Positions 38,003 to 49,198 of a DNA stretch of 64,000 nt are shown piece after piece (the first letter of the stretch is position 1; the number at the start of each line of letters is the position of its first letter). Below the pieces are notes generated by a model. It had not been told where the DNA came from, did not search any database, and was given only the letters and a program-made list of their open reading frames with translations. A program made the position numbers and the translations under genes. Source of the DNA: Epiperipatus broadwayi (Eukaryota > Onychophora > Udeonychophora > Euonychophora > Peripatidae). Where the stretch lies: NCBI GenBank assembly GCA_028023455.1, contig JAQFVV010000018.1:7779274-7843273 (forward strand), read 5' to 3'.

Positions 38003-38010
38003 TATAAAAG
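38003..38010 (+). promoter_or_regulatory. candidate LTR TATA box
   Basis: TATAAAAG in a locally GC-richer context, about 420 bp upstream of tandem AATAAA signals. This is the expected U3-to-R order, so the transcription start would lie near 38,035. Confidence 0.55.
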
Positions 38011-38425
38011 ATAAATAAATGTCAATGAGTTGTAAATATAGCTGGAGTAAATAATTCTACCGGACGGTATGATATAGGGGGGATGATCTTATAAGCTTCT
38101 AATTGTTTAGAGATATAAACGAATAATCGTATTGGTCCCAAATAACCAATGATACGGTCCAATGCTTGGATCGATCAGTTAGTTAATCAAGCATCTTCTC
38201 CATTGGTTATCATAGCGTCTTTTACCATAATAGTAATTTTGAAACAATTACAGTGCGACCCTGAGTGTCCCTATTGGTCCATGCTGGGAGTTCGAGCTTG
38301 TGGGCGGGATTAGACTTCGAAATCGTTTTGACATGACGTAAGGTGATGCGAGAAGTTAAATTATAATTAAATCATCGTATCTGGCGCCCCCTTGTATTGA
38401 TAGTGAACATTTATCGATAGAAGAA

Positions 38426-38435
38426 AATAAATAAA
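38426..38435 (+). terminator. candidate LTR polyadenylation signal
   Basis: AATAAATAAA contains two overlapping AATAAA hexamers about 73 bp before the LTR end, downstream of the candidate TATA box. Confidence 0.6.
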
Positions 38436-38508
38436 GCTTTACGCTATGTCATGTTTGTTTCGGAATCACAATCCCTACGTGATCGGATGACCAAGCGTCC
38501 CGGTTACA

Positions 38509-38523
38509 ATAATGTTTCATCAC
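38509..38523. repeat. 15-bp direct repeat flanking the composite Gypsy unit
   Basis: ATAATGTTTCATCAC is present here and at 28,753-28,767. The last six bases (CATCAC) also occur inside the LTR at the breakpoint, so the duplicated host sequence is between 9 and 15 bp, longer than the 4-6 bp usual for LTR elements. Confidence 0.85.
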
Positions 38524-39240
38524 ATTTTTTTGCAATTAAAACATCTAGAAAAGAAAGTGATCTGTTATTTTCCACTTCCATAGTAAATTTAACATTTGGA
38601 TGTCAATTATTTATAAAAACAAGAAAAGAATTTAAGGCATCAATGCCATGAGGCCATATGATAAATGTATCATCCACATATCTAAGCCTAATAGAAGATT
38701 TTTTAATATCTGCACATAATACTTGACTTTCAAAATTAATCATGAAAAGATCAGCAATTACTGGTGACAGTGGAGATCCCATAGAAAGTCCTTTAATTTG
38801 TTTAAACTTTTGAAAATTATAAACAAAAATGTATTTTCAAGATAATGCTTTGCTAATGGAATAATAAAATCAAGTAAATCATTGTATTGTGCTATTATAC
38901 TTAATGCTTCTTCAACAGGAATATTAGTAAACATAGAAGAAACATCAAAACTAAACAATAAATCAGTTCCACTTAGTTTTACATTTTTAATTATAAAAAT
39001 AAAATGACTTGAATTTTTCATTCTTGATGGAATCTTATCTGTCAATGGTTGAAAGCTTTGGGCTAAATATTGAGCCAGAGCATATGTGGGAGAACCTATA
39101 GCACACACAATAGGTGACAATGGTATCTCAGGTTTATGAATTTTAGGCAAACCATAAATTTTAGGATATAATAAAGAACCTTCTCTTGGAGAAATTTTAA
39201 TTTTAATTTCTTCATCTATACTAGAATATTTGATTAGACA
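38524..39240 (-). pseudogene. Penelope-like reverse transcriptase, broken
   Basis: Minus strand. It starts KYSSIDEEIKIKISPREGSL near 39,225, then YPKIYGLPKIHKP and SPIVCAIGSPTYALAQYLA (the PLE signature), LLFSFDVSSMFTNIPVEEAL (catalytic region A), a frameshift near 38,800, then LSMGSPLSPVIADLFM and RLRYVDDTFIIWPHG with the YVDD box near 38,675-38,686. One TGA near 38,615 interrupts the downstream part. It ends at the Gypsy insertion, and the reading continues at 28,752. The N-terminal part of the PLE is missing; the frame ends at a CT/TA microsatellite. Confidence 0.87.
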
Positions 39241-39246
39241 TTTTTG

Positions 39247-39379
<133 letters not shown>

Positions 39380-39435
39380 TGAAACTGTTATGGGTTTCAT
39401 GGCATACAACAACATAGCAGTGTGCGTGCATGTAT

Positions 39436-39510
39436 ATATATATAAAGTTGAAAAGAAAAGTAGAAATAAACAGCCAAATTTTTTTTTTTGTAGATATTTT
39501 CTACATTACA
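39436..39510. repeat. dispersed repeat, inverted relative to 6,529-6,590
   Basis: Reverse complement of the unit beside the TA microsatellite at 6.58 kb: AAAGTTGAAAAG, AAAAGTAGAAATAAACA and TGTAGATATTTTCTACATTA. Again it lies next to TA repeats (39,432-39,443). Confidence 0.7.
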
Positions 39511-40919
39511 CTGGAATAATAGTAAAGATTAAATAATTTTGAATTTAAAATGTTTTATTATAAATTACACATTTAAAATGGTATAATTAATATTTTGTTC
39601 TGATTTTGAAATTAAAACAATCATGTTTATATATTACAATAGATATCCTAGTAATTATATAATTCCACTATCTATTTTAGAAATGTTTTTTAAGTAAAGC
39701 TTGTATAACATATTTTGATAAAAATTCCAAAAAGTTGTTTTCAAAGGATTAAAGTGAATTGAACAGAGTCATTAACTTTTTTGAATCAAGATAGGAAAAA
39801 CATTTTTAACTAATGCATTTTCTCTTATACCCTGACTATAACAGCATTGAAAAAAAGATTACATGATGATTCAGGGGAGTTCTTAAAGTTGTCCAGATTA
39901 GAACAGAACTATCATAAACATATATCTGAAGGCAAGGGGAGCAAGTCCAGCTGTTCCATAGTTCAATATGGTAGAGTTTGACTTCACATGGCAGAAAAGG
40001 GTCAGTTTCCAGTGTTGCATAGCTCTAATGTGAATAAGAACAGCTAACTTGCGTGAAGTCCAGTTAATTCTAGACTAAATGGAGCTGTTTGAATTCCATA
40101 AGTTACTAGATAATACCATTTCTGAAGATCAAAAGAGCTAGACTACTGTTTAGAATGGACCAACTTACCAAGAAAGGTCATCAGCTTGCTGAAGAATTAA
40201 TTATATATATGCTGTTTTATCTATATTCAATGAACCACAGATAAATATGCAGCATTGTATGTATATAAAGTTCAGCTGATGAGTTATTTTAAATAATTCC
40301 TTAAAAAAATGTTTTAAAAGTGAAGGAAATAAAATAATTTTTGCTTAAGTTAAAAGTCTAAAATAAAGAATTAATTCATAGTAATTTTATATTTTATAAA
40401 AGAAAAAGCAAACACCAAAAGAATTTCTAGTTTGGAAAATAAAAAAAATTGCTGGAGTATTTTTTAAAGATATTTATAATTAATCAATAGAAACTTGTCA
40501 AATGTGTATTTTTTTAAAAAAGGAGAAAAAAGAAAAACTTGTGAAAAGTATTTTTTTAATAATTTTATTATTTTGACAAATTAAAATATGTTATAAATGT
40601 CAGTGCACTCACACATTTCCATATGCACACACAGATGTTAAGTCTGTCATTAATTATGTATTATAAAAATAAATTTCATTTAGAGGTTTATGATGATTTA
40701 AATATATTAATAAATTATTATACCACACATTTGTGTGCTGATATGGATAAATATTTTTATGTAAATCCATTATAAAGTATTTGTAAATCACAATGGGATA
40801 ACTTATTTTTTATATATTATTATATGACAATTCCCATATGTTATTGCATATCTGTAAGCCTATATCAATGCATGTTAGGTAGACACATATGTAAAAATTA
40901 ATCATTTTTATATTATATA
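39511..40919. other. no recognisable feature
   Basis: AT-rich. A somewhat GC-richer patch (39,880-40,190) has no supported reading frame or repeat partner that I could find. Confidence 0.4.
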
Positions 40920-40932
40920 ACAATTCTAATAT

Positions 40933-41234
40933 TAAACGGCAAAACTCTCCATACAGTAGGGCCCCCCTGTGCCAACCAGAATAATCAATGGATGCCAGAA
41001 AGCTTGTACATAAAACCCTATCTAGAGCCTACTCATACAATATCCCCAGACTTGTTTCTGGCTTGTAGCCTTCATCAGTGAGGTGCCTTGGATGAGATTT
41101 TATGCACAAGACTTCTGGCATCCATTGATTACTCTGGTTGGCACAGGATAGCACTATTGTATGGAGAGTTTTGCCTGTTTAATAAGTTATGTGCTAGCAT
41201 AAGAGATGGTGATCATGTGATGTTTAGTGGTTCG
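40933..41234. mobile_element. fold-back retroposon family F, copy 3 (longest)
   Basis: Inverted ends of about 85-90 bp (40,933-41,020 and 41,092-41,182) share GGCAAAACTCTCCATACA, CTGTGCCAACCAGA, TAATCAATGGATGCCAGAA and GCATAAAA-like blocks. The loop carries on the minus strand a CTGATGAAGGCTACAAGCC-AGAAAC core (about 41,051-41,075), the best-preserved of the family. A 50-bp right extension ends GATGTTTAGTGG. Flanks ACAATTCTAATAT (40,920-40,932) and ACAATTCAAATAT (41,235-41,247) form a 13-bp duplication with one mismatch. Confidence 0.8.
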
Positions 41235-41689
41235 ACAATTCAAATATGTTTATAAATTATTATACAGCACATCTGTGAGCATATCAATGCATGTCAGGTA
41301 GATACCTATACGTTAAAATTAATCATTTTTAATTATTACTTTATGACAATCCAAATATATTCAAAAATTATTATACTGCATGTCTGTGTGCTGATCTATG
41401 TTTTAAATAAAACTATGGGAACAGATATGTAAATCACAATGTGAGTTTTTTTACTTGTATATTACTCAAAATAAGAAGACTTAATTTATATGTGTATAGC
41501 CATATTCTGCAGAGCTTAATTTATTTTCTTTGTTATTAATAAATGTATATTTTACTGTTAAAAGTATTCCAGTGAAATTAATTTAATCCTGAAACATAAA
41601 TTATTATATGTGGTTTTATATATTTTGTTCACAGTAACAGTTATAGAGCTTGTATTCTCTGAGCTAGATTCATGCATAATGGTCAGTTA

Positions 41690-42250
41690 TATAAAAGGGT
41701 TGTTTTGGGCCTCCATATTGGTGCAAAGGAGATGTCCTTTAAAATCCATGCACTACATTTTATTTAGTTTAATATTTATTGTAATTATAAATTTAATATT
41801 TATTAAAAATTAAGTTTATAGTTGGTCAATACATTAATGGTACTAAGTGGCCAGAGCTTTAATGATGATCAGCATCATTTTAATATCCCAGCATTATTGT
41901 TATATATTTTTATGAATTAGCACTTGGTTTATGCATCCAAATTAATGTTTAAATAATTTTCCTAAGCTGGAAATGGCAAAATAATTAGCCTGGTCTATAA
42001 TAGACCCATTTTGAATTCAGTCATCAGATTGGTTCTTAATTTATTTATATTGTTAATCATTCATAATGATAAATGGTTATTACTTTTGGATAATGCTGGT
42101 AAAATTATGCTTATACTTAATATAGTTAGCAGTGTTGATGATCTCACATAGTGATCTCTCATGATCTCATGCTCATTCCTTTTATATTTAATTTTATATT
42201 TTGTTTATTTGAGGATGATGATGGGTTCCCATCTCCTCATAATTATGTCC
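41690..42250 (+). repeat. dispersed repeat family A, copy 2
   Basis: Best-preserved plus-strand copy of the family also found at 4,190-4,830 (inverted) and 16,840-17,330. Contains the ordered blocks 'cactacattttatttag', 'gatgatcagcat', 'cccagcattattgtta', 'gcctggtctataatagacccattt' and 'gatctctcatgatctcatg'. Confidence 0.65.
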
Positions 42251-42411
42251 TAATGTAGTGTACTATCACAAATAATTACCCAATTATGAGACATTGAAAC
42301 CAGATTCATTTTGTTTTAACCTTTTATTTTTATGCGGATTATTTTAATGTGATTTTGAAGTTATGCAATTCATGTTTCTTCTTAATATTTTTCATATTTC
42401 ATTATTATAAC

Positions 42412-42470
42412 GGTTGGGGAAAGAGTTAAAATATCCAGTCTTACCATATCTACCATACAGGGTGCCACTA
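42412..42470 (+). repeat. short dispersed repeat, partner at 49,890-49,950
   Basis: 'ggttggggaaagagttaaaatatccagtcttaccatatctacca' resembles 'ggtcaggaaagaagtgaaatatccaatcttactgtatctgct' near 49,898. Both are followed by different sequence. Class unknown. Confidence 0.45.
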
Positions 42471-42654
42471 GATTTCTTGAACCTAGAAAATTTATAGAGT
42501 AGGCAGATACACGCTGTTAAGATCACAACCACCAGCCCTTACCACTAGCTCATGGAGTAGCAGAGTTTTAAAACATTTATTAAATATATTCTTTTAATAA
42601 AGAATAATAAAAACAATCACTGTTAGTATTAATAACACAAAAAGATTTTATTCA

Positions 42655-42678
42655 TATATATATATATATATATATATT
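42655..42678. repeat. short (TA)n run
   Basis: Pure TA dinucleotides. Confidence 0.9.
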
Positions 42679-45600
42679 GTGCCCTTTTCTATAGGTCAGT
42701 AATAATTTATAACAGTCAAATACTAAAAAATTTTACATTTAGAATATGTTCTGTTTATATGGTAATTGTATTAAGTCAATTATATCTTTAAAGTACAATT
42801 TGAGGCTAAAGCAAGTACATAGTATATAAAATCATTTAAAAAATAGTTATATAAAGCTTTAAATATTGTTTCATATGGTTGTAAAAGCTGGCCATATTAA
42901 ATAACACAGCTATAAATAATTAAAAGTATATTTAATAAATTCGATTTTAATAGTTTAAAACTTATAGTTAATAAATGCTATGTTTAAATTTGTAATCATA
43001 TTTAAATAGTCAAAATTAATATAGTATATTTTTAAAATAAACTTTGTGATGGTGAAAATTATATCTAATTCTATATTTTCTAAATTGTTCTTCCAAATTT
43101 TTTATAATTATATTATATAATATAATAAGTGTATCAATTTTATTAGTCTAGGCAGAGAAATAGATTAAAAATCGTCTGTCAAAGTTATAATCACGTGATT
43201 TTTTAATGTATACTATCACACACACGCGTGTTTGAATTAATAACAAAGTTTAAAATATTTAAAAGTTATATTATAGAATTGGGTGGAATTATTGCCTATC
43301 ATAAAAGTAAATAGTATTAAACACTAAGTTAACTATCGTGTTTTAAATAATGTAATAAAGACGAATACATTCATAATATAAAAATTAAATATTTTATTTA
43401 AATAAAAATAGATAAATTGAATATTAAGAAATGAAATAGGTTATTTAAGGTTATTTTAAAAGTTATTTTAAATGTTTAAATAGTCTTAATAAAATAATAA
43501 TTTATTTAAAGGTAATATTTTAAAATGATATTTTAGATTCATTACGTCATCATTTTTTTTTTTTCAAATATAATTCTGCTATAAATTGAAAATATATAAA
43601 TTTGTTTTCAAGTTGGGGTAAAAATTGACCAATAAGAATAGATATTCTTACAGATGATAAATATCGTTGTAACTAACTTATAGTGGGAGATTAATAATGT
43701 ATTGAAATCAGAGAGAGGTAAATTATAACTATCAAAAGATAGTATTTTTAAATCTTTTATTTTAGTCAATTTTTTTAGTACTTTCTTATAACTTTATCTG
43801 CAAAAAACTAATTGATAATTTTAAAAATATATTTTTTTGCAAAAGAGATTATAAACTAAAAATATTTTAATAATTTCGTTTAATATGATTTTCTAATTTT
43901 TTAAAAAGTTGCTTGCCAGTCGTATTTTATCTAAAAGTTTAACCTAAACTACGCAATAAAAAATGGATATACTACAAAATAAAATGGATAGAAATTGTAA
44001 TGCTGAAAAAATATTTGAAATATTTATTGATACAGCTTTATTAATATTTAACCAAAGAACTGTTTTGGTACATAAAAACCACAGCTCGGACATTATACGG
44101 AGTCTAATGAAAAAAAATTGGAGACGCATTATTATGCATAAGTTTATTCAAGATTTATTTTTAAATGGTAATAAGATAATTATATATTGCATGAATTATT
44201 TTATATAGTATGATATTCAAAGGAATAAAATGTTATATCCTTTCTAAAGGTAACATTTTTTTTAAAAAATATTTTCGAGTGCAGAGTTGAATAAAGAACC
44301 CAGGAGAATATGTTATAGAAGCGTTTTGATATTAAAATATCCGGTCTTCGAATTATTTAAAATGTACTTGGAAAAGATTTGTTCAAAAGTATTTGAAGTT
44401 TTATTTTAAAAGAGATTTATAAAAAATACCAAACGAAAGTTTAAATGTATCAAGAAGGAAACATAGATAAAAAAGTGAACACATAGATGAATAAAAAATG
44501 GATCCATGGAAATACAAATAGTACTTAAAAGTTTATCGAATATTTTTAAAGTTAAATGAGATGGATTGATGCATCGGATATGCAGAGAATATTGGTAGAG
44601 AAGACTAAGAAACTTCACGGGATTAATTAATATTATCGTCCTAAAAATTAAAACCAAGGATTATTTTCTAAATTTTACTAAATGGATTAATAATTATTTT
44701 TATCTTAAACTTTAACGCACTTAGAGGAGAACATTTTTGGAAAACTCTAGAGAAAATAATAAGCATTTTGCATTTATCAGGAACTATCATCAAGAAAATA
44801 TGTAACTATAGTTTTGATTCTTTTTATTTTGTTAACCTAGTTTAAATCTAAATTTTTATATAAGAGTAGGAAAAAACATAAAACATTAATTTATTAATAT
44901 TAAAATTTTATAATATAACAATCTAATAATTTAGCTAAAAATATTTTAATATAAAGTGTATGGGTATGAATTTTTTTTATATATATCTGCAATGCTCAAG
45001 TGGATAAAGAAAAGCCTACTGAACACGATGACTAGATAAAGGTTATTGGTAATAATAATAACTATTGATAATTTATAATGTATATATATATATATATTTG
45101 TTTTCTTTAGATCATCCATAAATTGGAAGAATGAAGTGTAAAAGTTTTTTTTTACTTATAATGTAAACGCATTTTTATACAACATTTTAAAAAAAACATT
45201 ATGAGATAGGATTGATTTGAAAATATGCATACGACAATTTTTTTTTATTATTTATTAGTGATATAATCCAACATAACAAATAATTATGTGATTCTTTTAA
45301 AATTTTCATGTCATTGGATATTCAAATATTGTCTAAGTAGATTGTATATGATTAAACATACAGAGCAATGAAGTAAGCAACGTTTCTTATGGTATAGTAA
45401 GATTGTTTAACTATTAATGAATTTTATTTATTGTTTTTGTAAATGCAGATAGTTATTTTATCGATGTAAGATGTAGAAAAAATCTTGAGAAATAATATTG
45501 AGATAGTGGCTTGGAAGTACTATAGTTAGCAGGAAACCAAGATGATGTATTTTTAAAATAGGGTATGATAAGAAGTGGGAATAATATTTAGTCTTTATGT

Positions 45601-47320
45601 GGTTATCAGCATAGTTAACATAGCCCTATGACTGATACACATTTTATTTGGACAGTGTTTATATTACTTTAAATATTTGATGTTCTAATAAAGCTGAAGA
45701 AATAGCTTTAACATCGTCCCTGTACTAGAGGATATTAGGCAGATAAATGTCCTACCTCTTCACACTGTGCCATGATTTTGAGATATGTTAAGAATAATAC
45801 TCTAGCTTTCTTCCTTAATCCTATGCATCTGTTTTCGCTATCTTTATTTCATGTAACTGCATCGTTTAGTAAGATATGTTTAAGAGAAATGATAAATAAT
45901 TTAGAACTAAGGTTGTGCTATCATTTTTTGGATAAGATTAGTTTATTTGCTTATAAGGAGCAGAATGTTATAACTTAAAATTGAAGATCCAAAGTGTCCT
46001 AGGGAAAGAAAAGAATCATAAAATATATTTTGAATTTTATTTCGGAAATGAAATATAAATTTTTTAAAATAAGGTATCTAAACAAAGATATTTTTTAAAG
46101 TGATAATAATTTTAAATGCTTTAGTATTATTTTTTTTAAGAGAAAAATAAGTATTGCATATTTTAAAATACAATAGTACAAAGTAAATTATGTAAACAAT
46201 ATGCATAGTATATTTTTTGTTTATTGATTAACAGACATGTATTAATGATTAAACTTATATCATATTAAAGTAAGGCTTAAAGAAGAATATATTATGATTA
46301 GTAAACATTGTGTGATAAATACTAAAATCTAGTACTGAATTTTGGATAATATTTTGTGTAACATCTTTGACTTTGCAAGATGAAATTTTTTTTTAACATT
46401 ATGAGAAATCCATACTCATTATAAAATTTTGTTTTCTATAGAATGTTTTTCTAACTATGAATTTTTTTTAAAAAATAAGATAGATTAATAATATTAAGGA
46501 TAAAATGCTGTTGCTAATAAAGTAGATAAATTTATTTGTAATAAGTTAACCATGATGAGAAACCAAATAATAACATTTTTTTAACTTTGTCCTAAATTTA
46601 AATAAAGACATGATTGAAATATAAATTATTTTTTTTTATAACTCATAAATCAAACTGTAAAGTAAAAAAAAAAAAAAAGTTAAGGATATCCACTGTAAAT
46701 AATGTAAATAAATTGTTTAGTTATTTATTGTTAGTAATAAACTTTGTTAAATTTTGTTATTTAAAAAAAATTTGTGTCAGAGTTATTTATTTCTCCACAT
46801 CGCTGCATGAAAACACGATATATGCATAATAACTGAAACAAATATATAGTTTTGCACAAAAGATAAATAAAGAATTATTTTAAGAATTTTAAATATTTTA
46901 TTGGTATTCATTATAATTAAATAATCATAATCTTACATTATTTATTGGTCATAAATCAGTTATCACAATATTATATTAAATTATATGCTATCAGTTGCCA
47001 CACATATTTTGTTTGTCAGATTATTAAAATGCTACCACATATTTATTATATCATTACATGAAGAATATTATTATTGTTATTTATTATTATTAGTTTAAGT
47101 GTAGTAGATTATGACATAAAATCCCTTCTCATATTTTACTACCGTATTTTTATTAACTTAGAATAAACTTTATGAACCTGAGATTATTTTATTTGAGCTA
47201 GATTATTATTATTAAATAGAAGATTAAGATTTAATTATTAGTTTAATCTTAGTGAGTAGAAGTTATTAAAGTCGTAAGAATACTATGAGTTTGTTATTTG
47301 AAATAGTAATAAAAGGGGGG
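42679..47320. other. long stretch without an identifiable gene
   Basis: AT-rich throughout. Two frames are slightly less repetitive in composition than the rest. One of 81 codons on the plus strand (43,963-44,208) has a good start context (AAAAATGG) and a GGTAATAAG that could be a splice donor near its end. Another of 68 codons is at 45,772-45,978. Neither resembles a known protein and neither is called as a gene. Confidence 0.4.
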
Positions 47321-47335
47321 ATAGTGTTCTTATGC

Positions 47336-47371
47336 CATTGAGGTAGTATCCTGCAGGATATTGTCTCAATG
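47336..47371. other. perfect nested palindrome, 36 bp
   Basis: CATTGAG (47,336-47,342) and CTCAATG (47,365-47,371) flank, with equal 5-base spacers, the 12-bp perfect palindrome ATCCTGCAGGAT (47,348-47,359). It lies shortly after a purine run AAAAGGGGGGATAG. It could be an inverted terminus of an element or a dimeric binding site; no evidence decides. Confidence 0.6.
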
Positions 47372-47739
47372 TAATCTATCTTGTCGACTGTATTTTCACT
47401 TCAAGTCTCATGAAAATATTAAATATTTATTTAATATATTTTTTATAAATTGAACCTTATTCGAATTTTAAATTTGAGCTAGTGGAATATTTTAATTTTA
47501 ATGCTGAATATTTTAGTTAGTAATTATTAATTGAAATAGAACACATTTTATTTTATATTTTATACTATCCGGAAGTGAGGAGGCACGAGGGCAAGGTCAG
47601 AATATATATATATATAAGTGATGACACACAAACTTGAAAAATAATTATATAAAAAAAATTGTTTGTTTCATTATTATTTACTGTTATTTTTATTTGTTTT
47701 AACTTTTATTTTTAATCTTAGAAATGTTGCGCATAGATG

Positions 47740-48930
47740 AGCTACCCAGACAACACACTTAAAAGACTTTCAAACATTTGATTCCAAGCTAAAAGTCCGC
47801 AGCCACACCAATGCTCGCTTCCAGATATATAACAGCAACCATGCAATGTGAACATGTTAGCATAGAATCACACCAACAGGAATGTGCATCTGAACAGCAT
47901 ATTATTTGAAGAAACATGACCTTCATCAGTACAGAAATTTACATCTATCTGGCAAAGGAATCATGCATGTAATATAATAAAAGAATAAAGCTTCATATGG
48001 ATGGGAGATCAGTCTATCTTGCCATGCTTATCCTCCCAATCCATAGAGCTGGAATGGGTCAATGGCACAGGAAATACATCTGCATCCACTTCAATGACAT
48101 GACTACCTCTTTGGGGTCATGCATTCAGTTGGACTCATCACCCTAGGTGCTAACACACTTCACATTACATTTATATAAATGCCCATATATACTCCACCAG
48201 CATTGACCCAACTACAAAACAAATAGTCCGAAATCAAAACCCCTTTAAAATTGACATATATTTAAACAAGTCTAGCAGCCATCTACATTCAACTAACATT
48301 TAAATCATTTTATTAATTTAATTCTAAAAAAAAATATCTTTAGTTTAAGGTTTTAAAATTATTTTAAGAGGACATAATATATTTAACTTATTTTACTACA
48401 AATACTACTTGACCTATTTTTTCTTTCTTTTAAATTCAATAATGCACAAATAACGATATGCATTTCTATTTTAAATTTAAGTTTGCAATCGCAAACCCCT
48501 ACCTATTATGAACAGATATTAAGCATGAATAAATAAAAGAAAAACAATACATATTTTAAGAGATTACGTTTCAAACTTTAGATAAGACTTTTAAAATTTC
48601 AAAGTTTATAAAAATAAAGTTCAGATTTGGCCAAAAGAGAAAGTCTATAATTCATCTTTAAAGGAAAATAAAGTTCGGAGATTTTAAATTAAAGAGTTTA
48701 TAGTTCATTTTTATCAATAATGTATACTTTCCTTTCTCTGTGCTTGTTCCTTCGCGATGAAGTTCTAATTTGTGCAAGGGCCCTTTTCTTGCAGATGATG
48801 ACAATTTAAGAAGATTTCTGATGATTTCTGAAAATGTTAATAGTGGTTCAATCCTGGGATCCGTGGAGATGAAAGCTGCCTTAGGCCGGCCGAACTGAAG
48901 GAAGCACGATGAAGCTGATTACATTCTTGG
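47740..48930. other. GC-richer patches of unknown identity
   Basis: Between 47,740 and 48,260, and again at 48,730-48,920, the base composition is clearly less AT-rich than the neighbourhood. The second includes a GGCCGGCC octamer near 48,886. The first contains on the minus strand a CTGATGAAGGTC motif (near 47,925-47,937) reminiscent of the family F core but without a matching downstream GAAA arm. No frames or terminal repeats were identified; a decayed mobile element is the likeliest source. Confidence 0.4.
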
Positions 48931-49129
48931 TGATGGTGATAATAGCTTTTTAAATTTTTTTTTTATTTTTACTTTCAGCAAAGATGAATGAATTTAAAAC
49001 TTTAATTTTATAATTCTCCAATTAATTATTGCTTTTGGATTTTTCTTTTTATAGTCCTCAGGTACCTTATCTCTGGAATGCACAGATCCATCAAACATAT
49101 TCCATATCTCTCTTTCATTGGTTCCTTGA

Positions 49130-49198
49130 GTTTGTGGCCAAGTAGATTTTGGGTTTGTGGCTAAGTAAATTTTGGGTTTCTGGCTACGTGGATTTTTC
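49130..49198. repeat. three-copy minisatellite, 23-bp unit
   Basis: Units at 49,130, 49,153 and 49,176 follow GTTTGTGGCYAAGTARATTT with growing divergence in the third copy. Confidence 0.9.

Larger units (their letters stand above)
28762..38508. mobile_element. composite head-to-head Gypsy LTR retrotransposon
   Basis: Two partial copies of one Ty3/Gypsy element are joined in opposite orientation. Left copy (minus): LTR piece 28,762-30,211, pol and gag 30,216-32,768, leader, primer-binding site 33,100-33,116, LTR piece 33,119-33,690. Right copy (plus): pol from RT at 33,691 through integrase to 36,229, polypurine tract, full LTR 36,296-38,508. Shared portions are inverted repeats of 1.45 kb (LTR) and 1.39 kb (pol). 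The copies are nearly identical, so the structure is young. The whole unit sits inside a PLE and is much richer in GC than its surroundings. It is defective: the left copy lacks integrase, and the right copy lacks gag, protease and a 5' LTR. Confidence 0.92.
36296..38508 (+). repeat. full-length Gypsy 3' LTR (2,213 bp)
   Basis: Starts TGTAACGGAATAACG and ends CGGTTACA, giving TGTAAC/GTTACA inverted ends. The first 20 bases themselves form a hairpin (TGTAACG, loop GAATAA, CGTTACA). The left boundary follows the polypurine tract. The right boundary matches the LTR end beside the primer-binding site of the other copy and adjoins PLE sequence. At over 2 kb it is long for a Gypsy LTR. No coding frame inside is convincing. 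Contains a TATA box (38,003), tandem AATAAA (38,426-38,435) and four CCAAT or ATTGG words between 38,140 and 38,280. Confidence 0.92.

Noticed and set aside
40274-40300. CTGATGAG word near 40,274 as a hammerhead core
   Set aside because: AT-rich downstream sequence cannot form stem II followed by GAAA.
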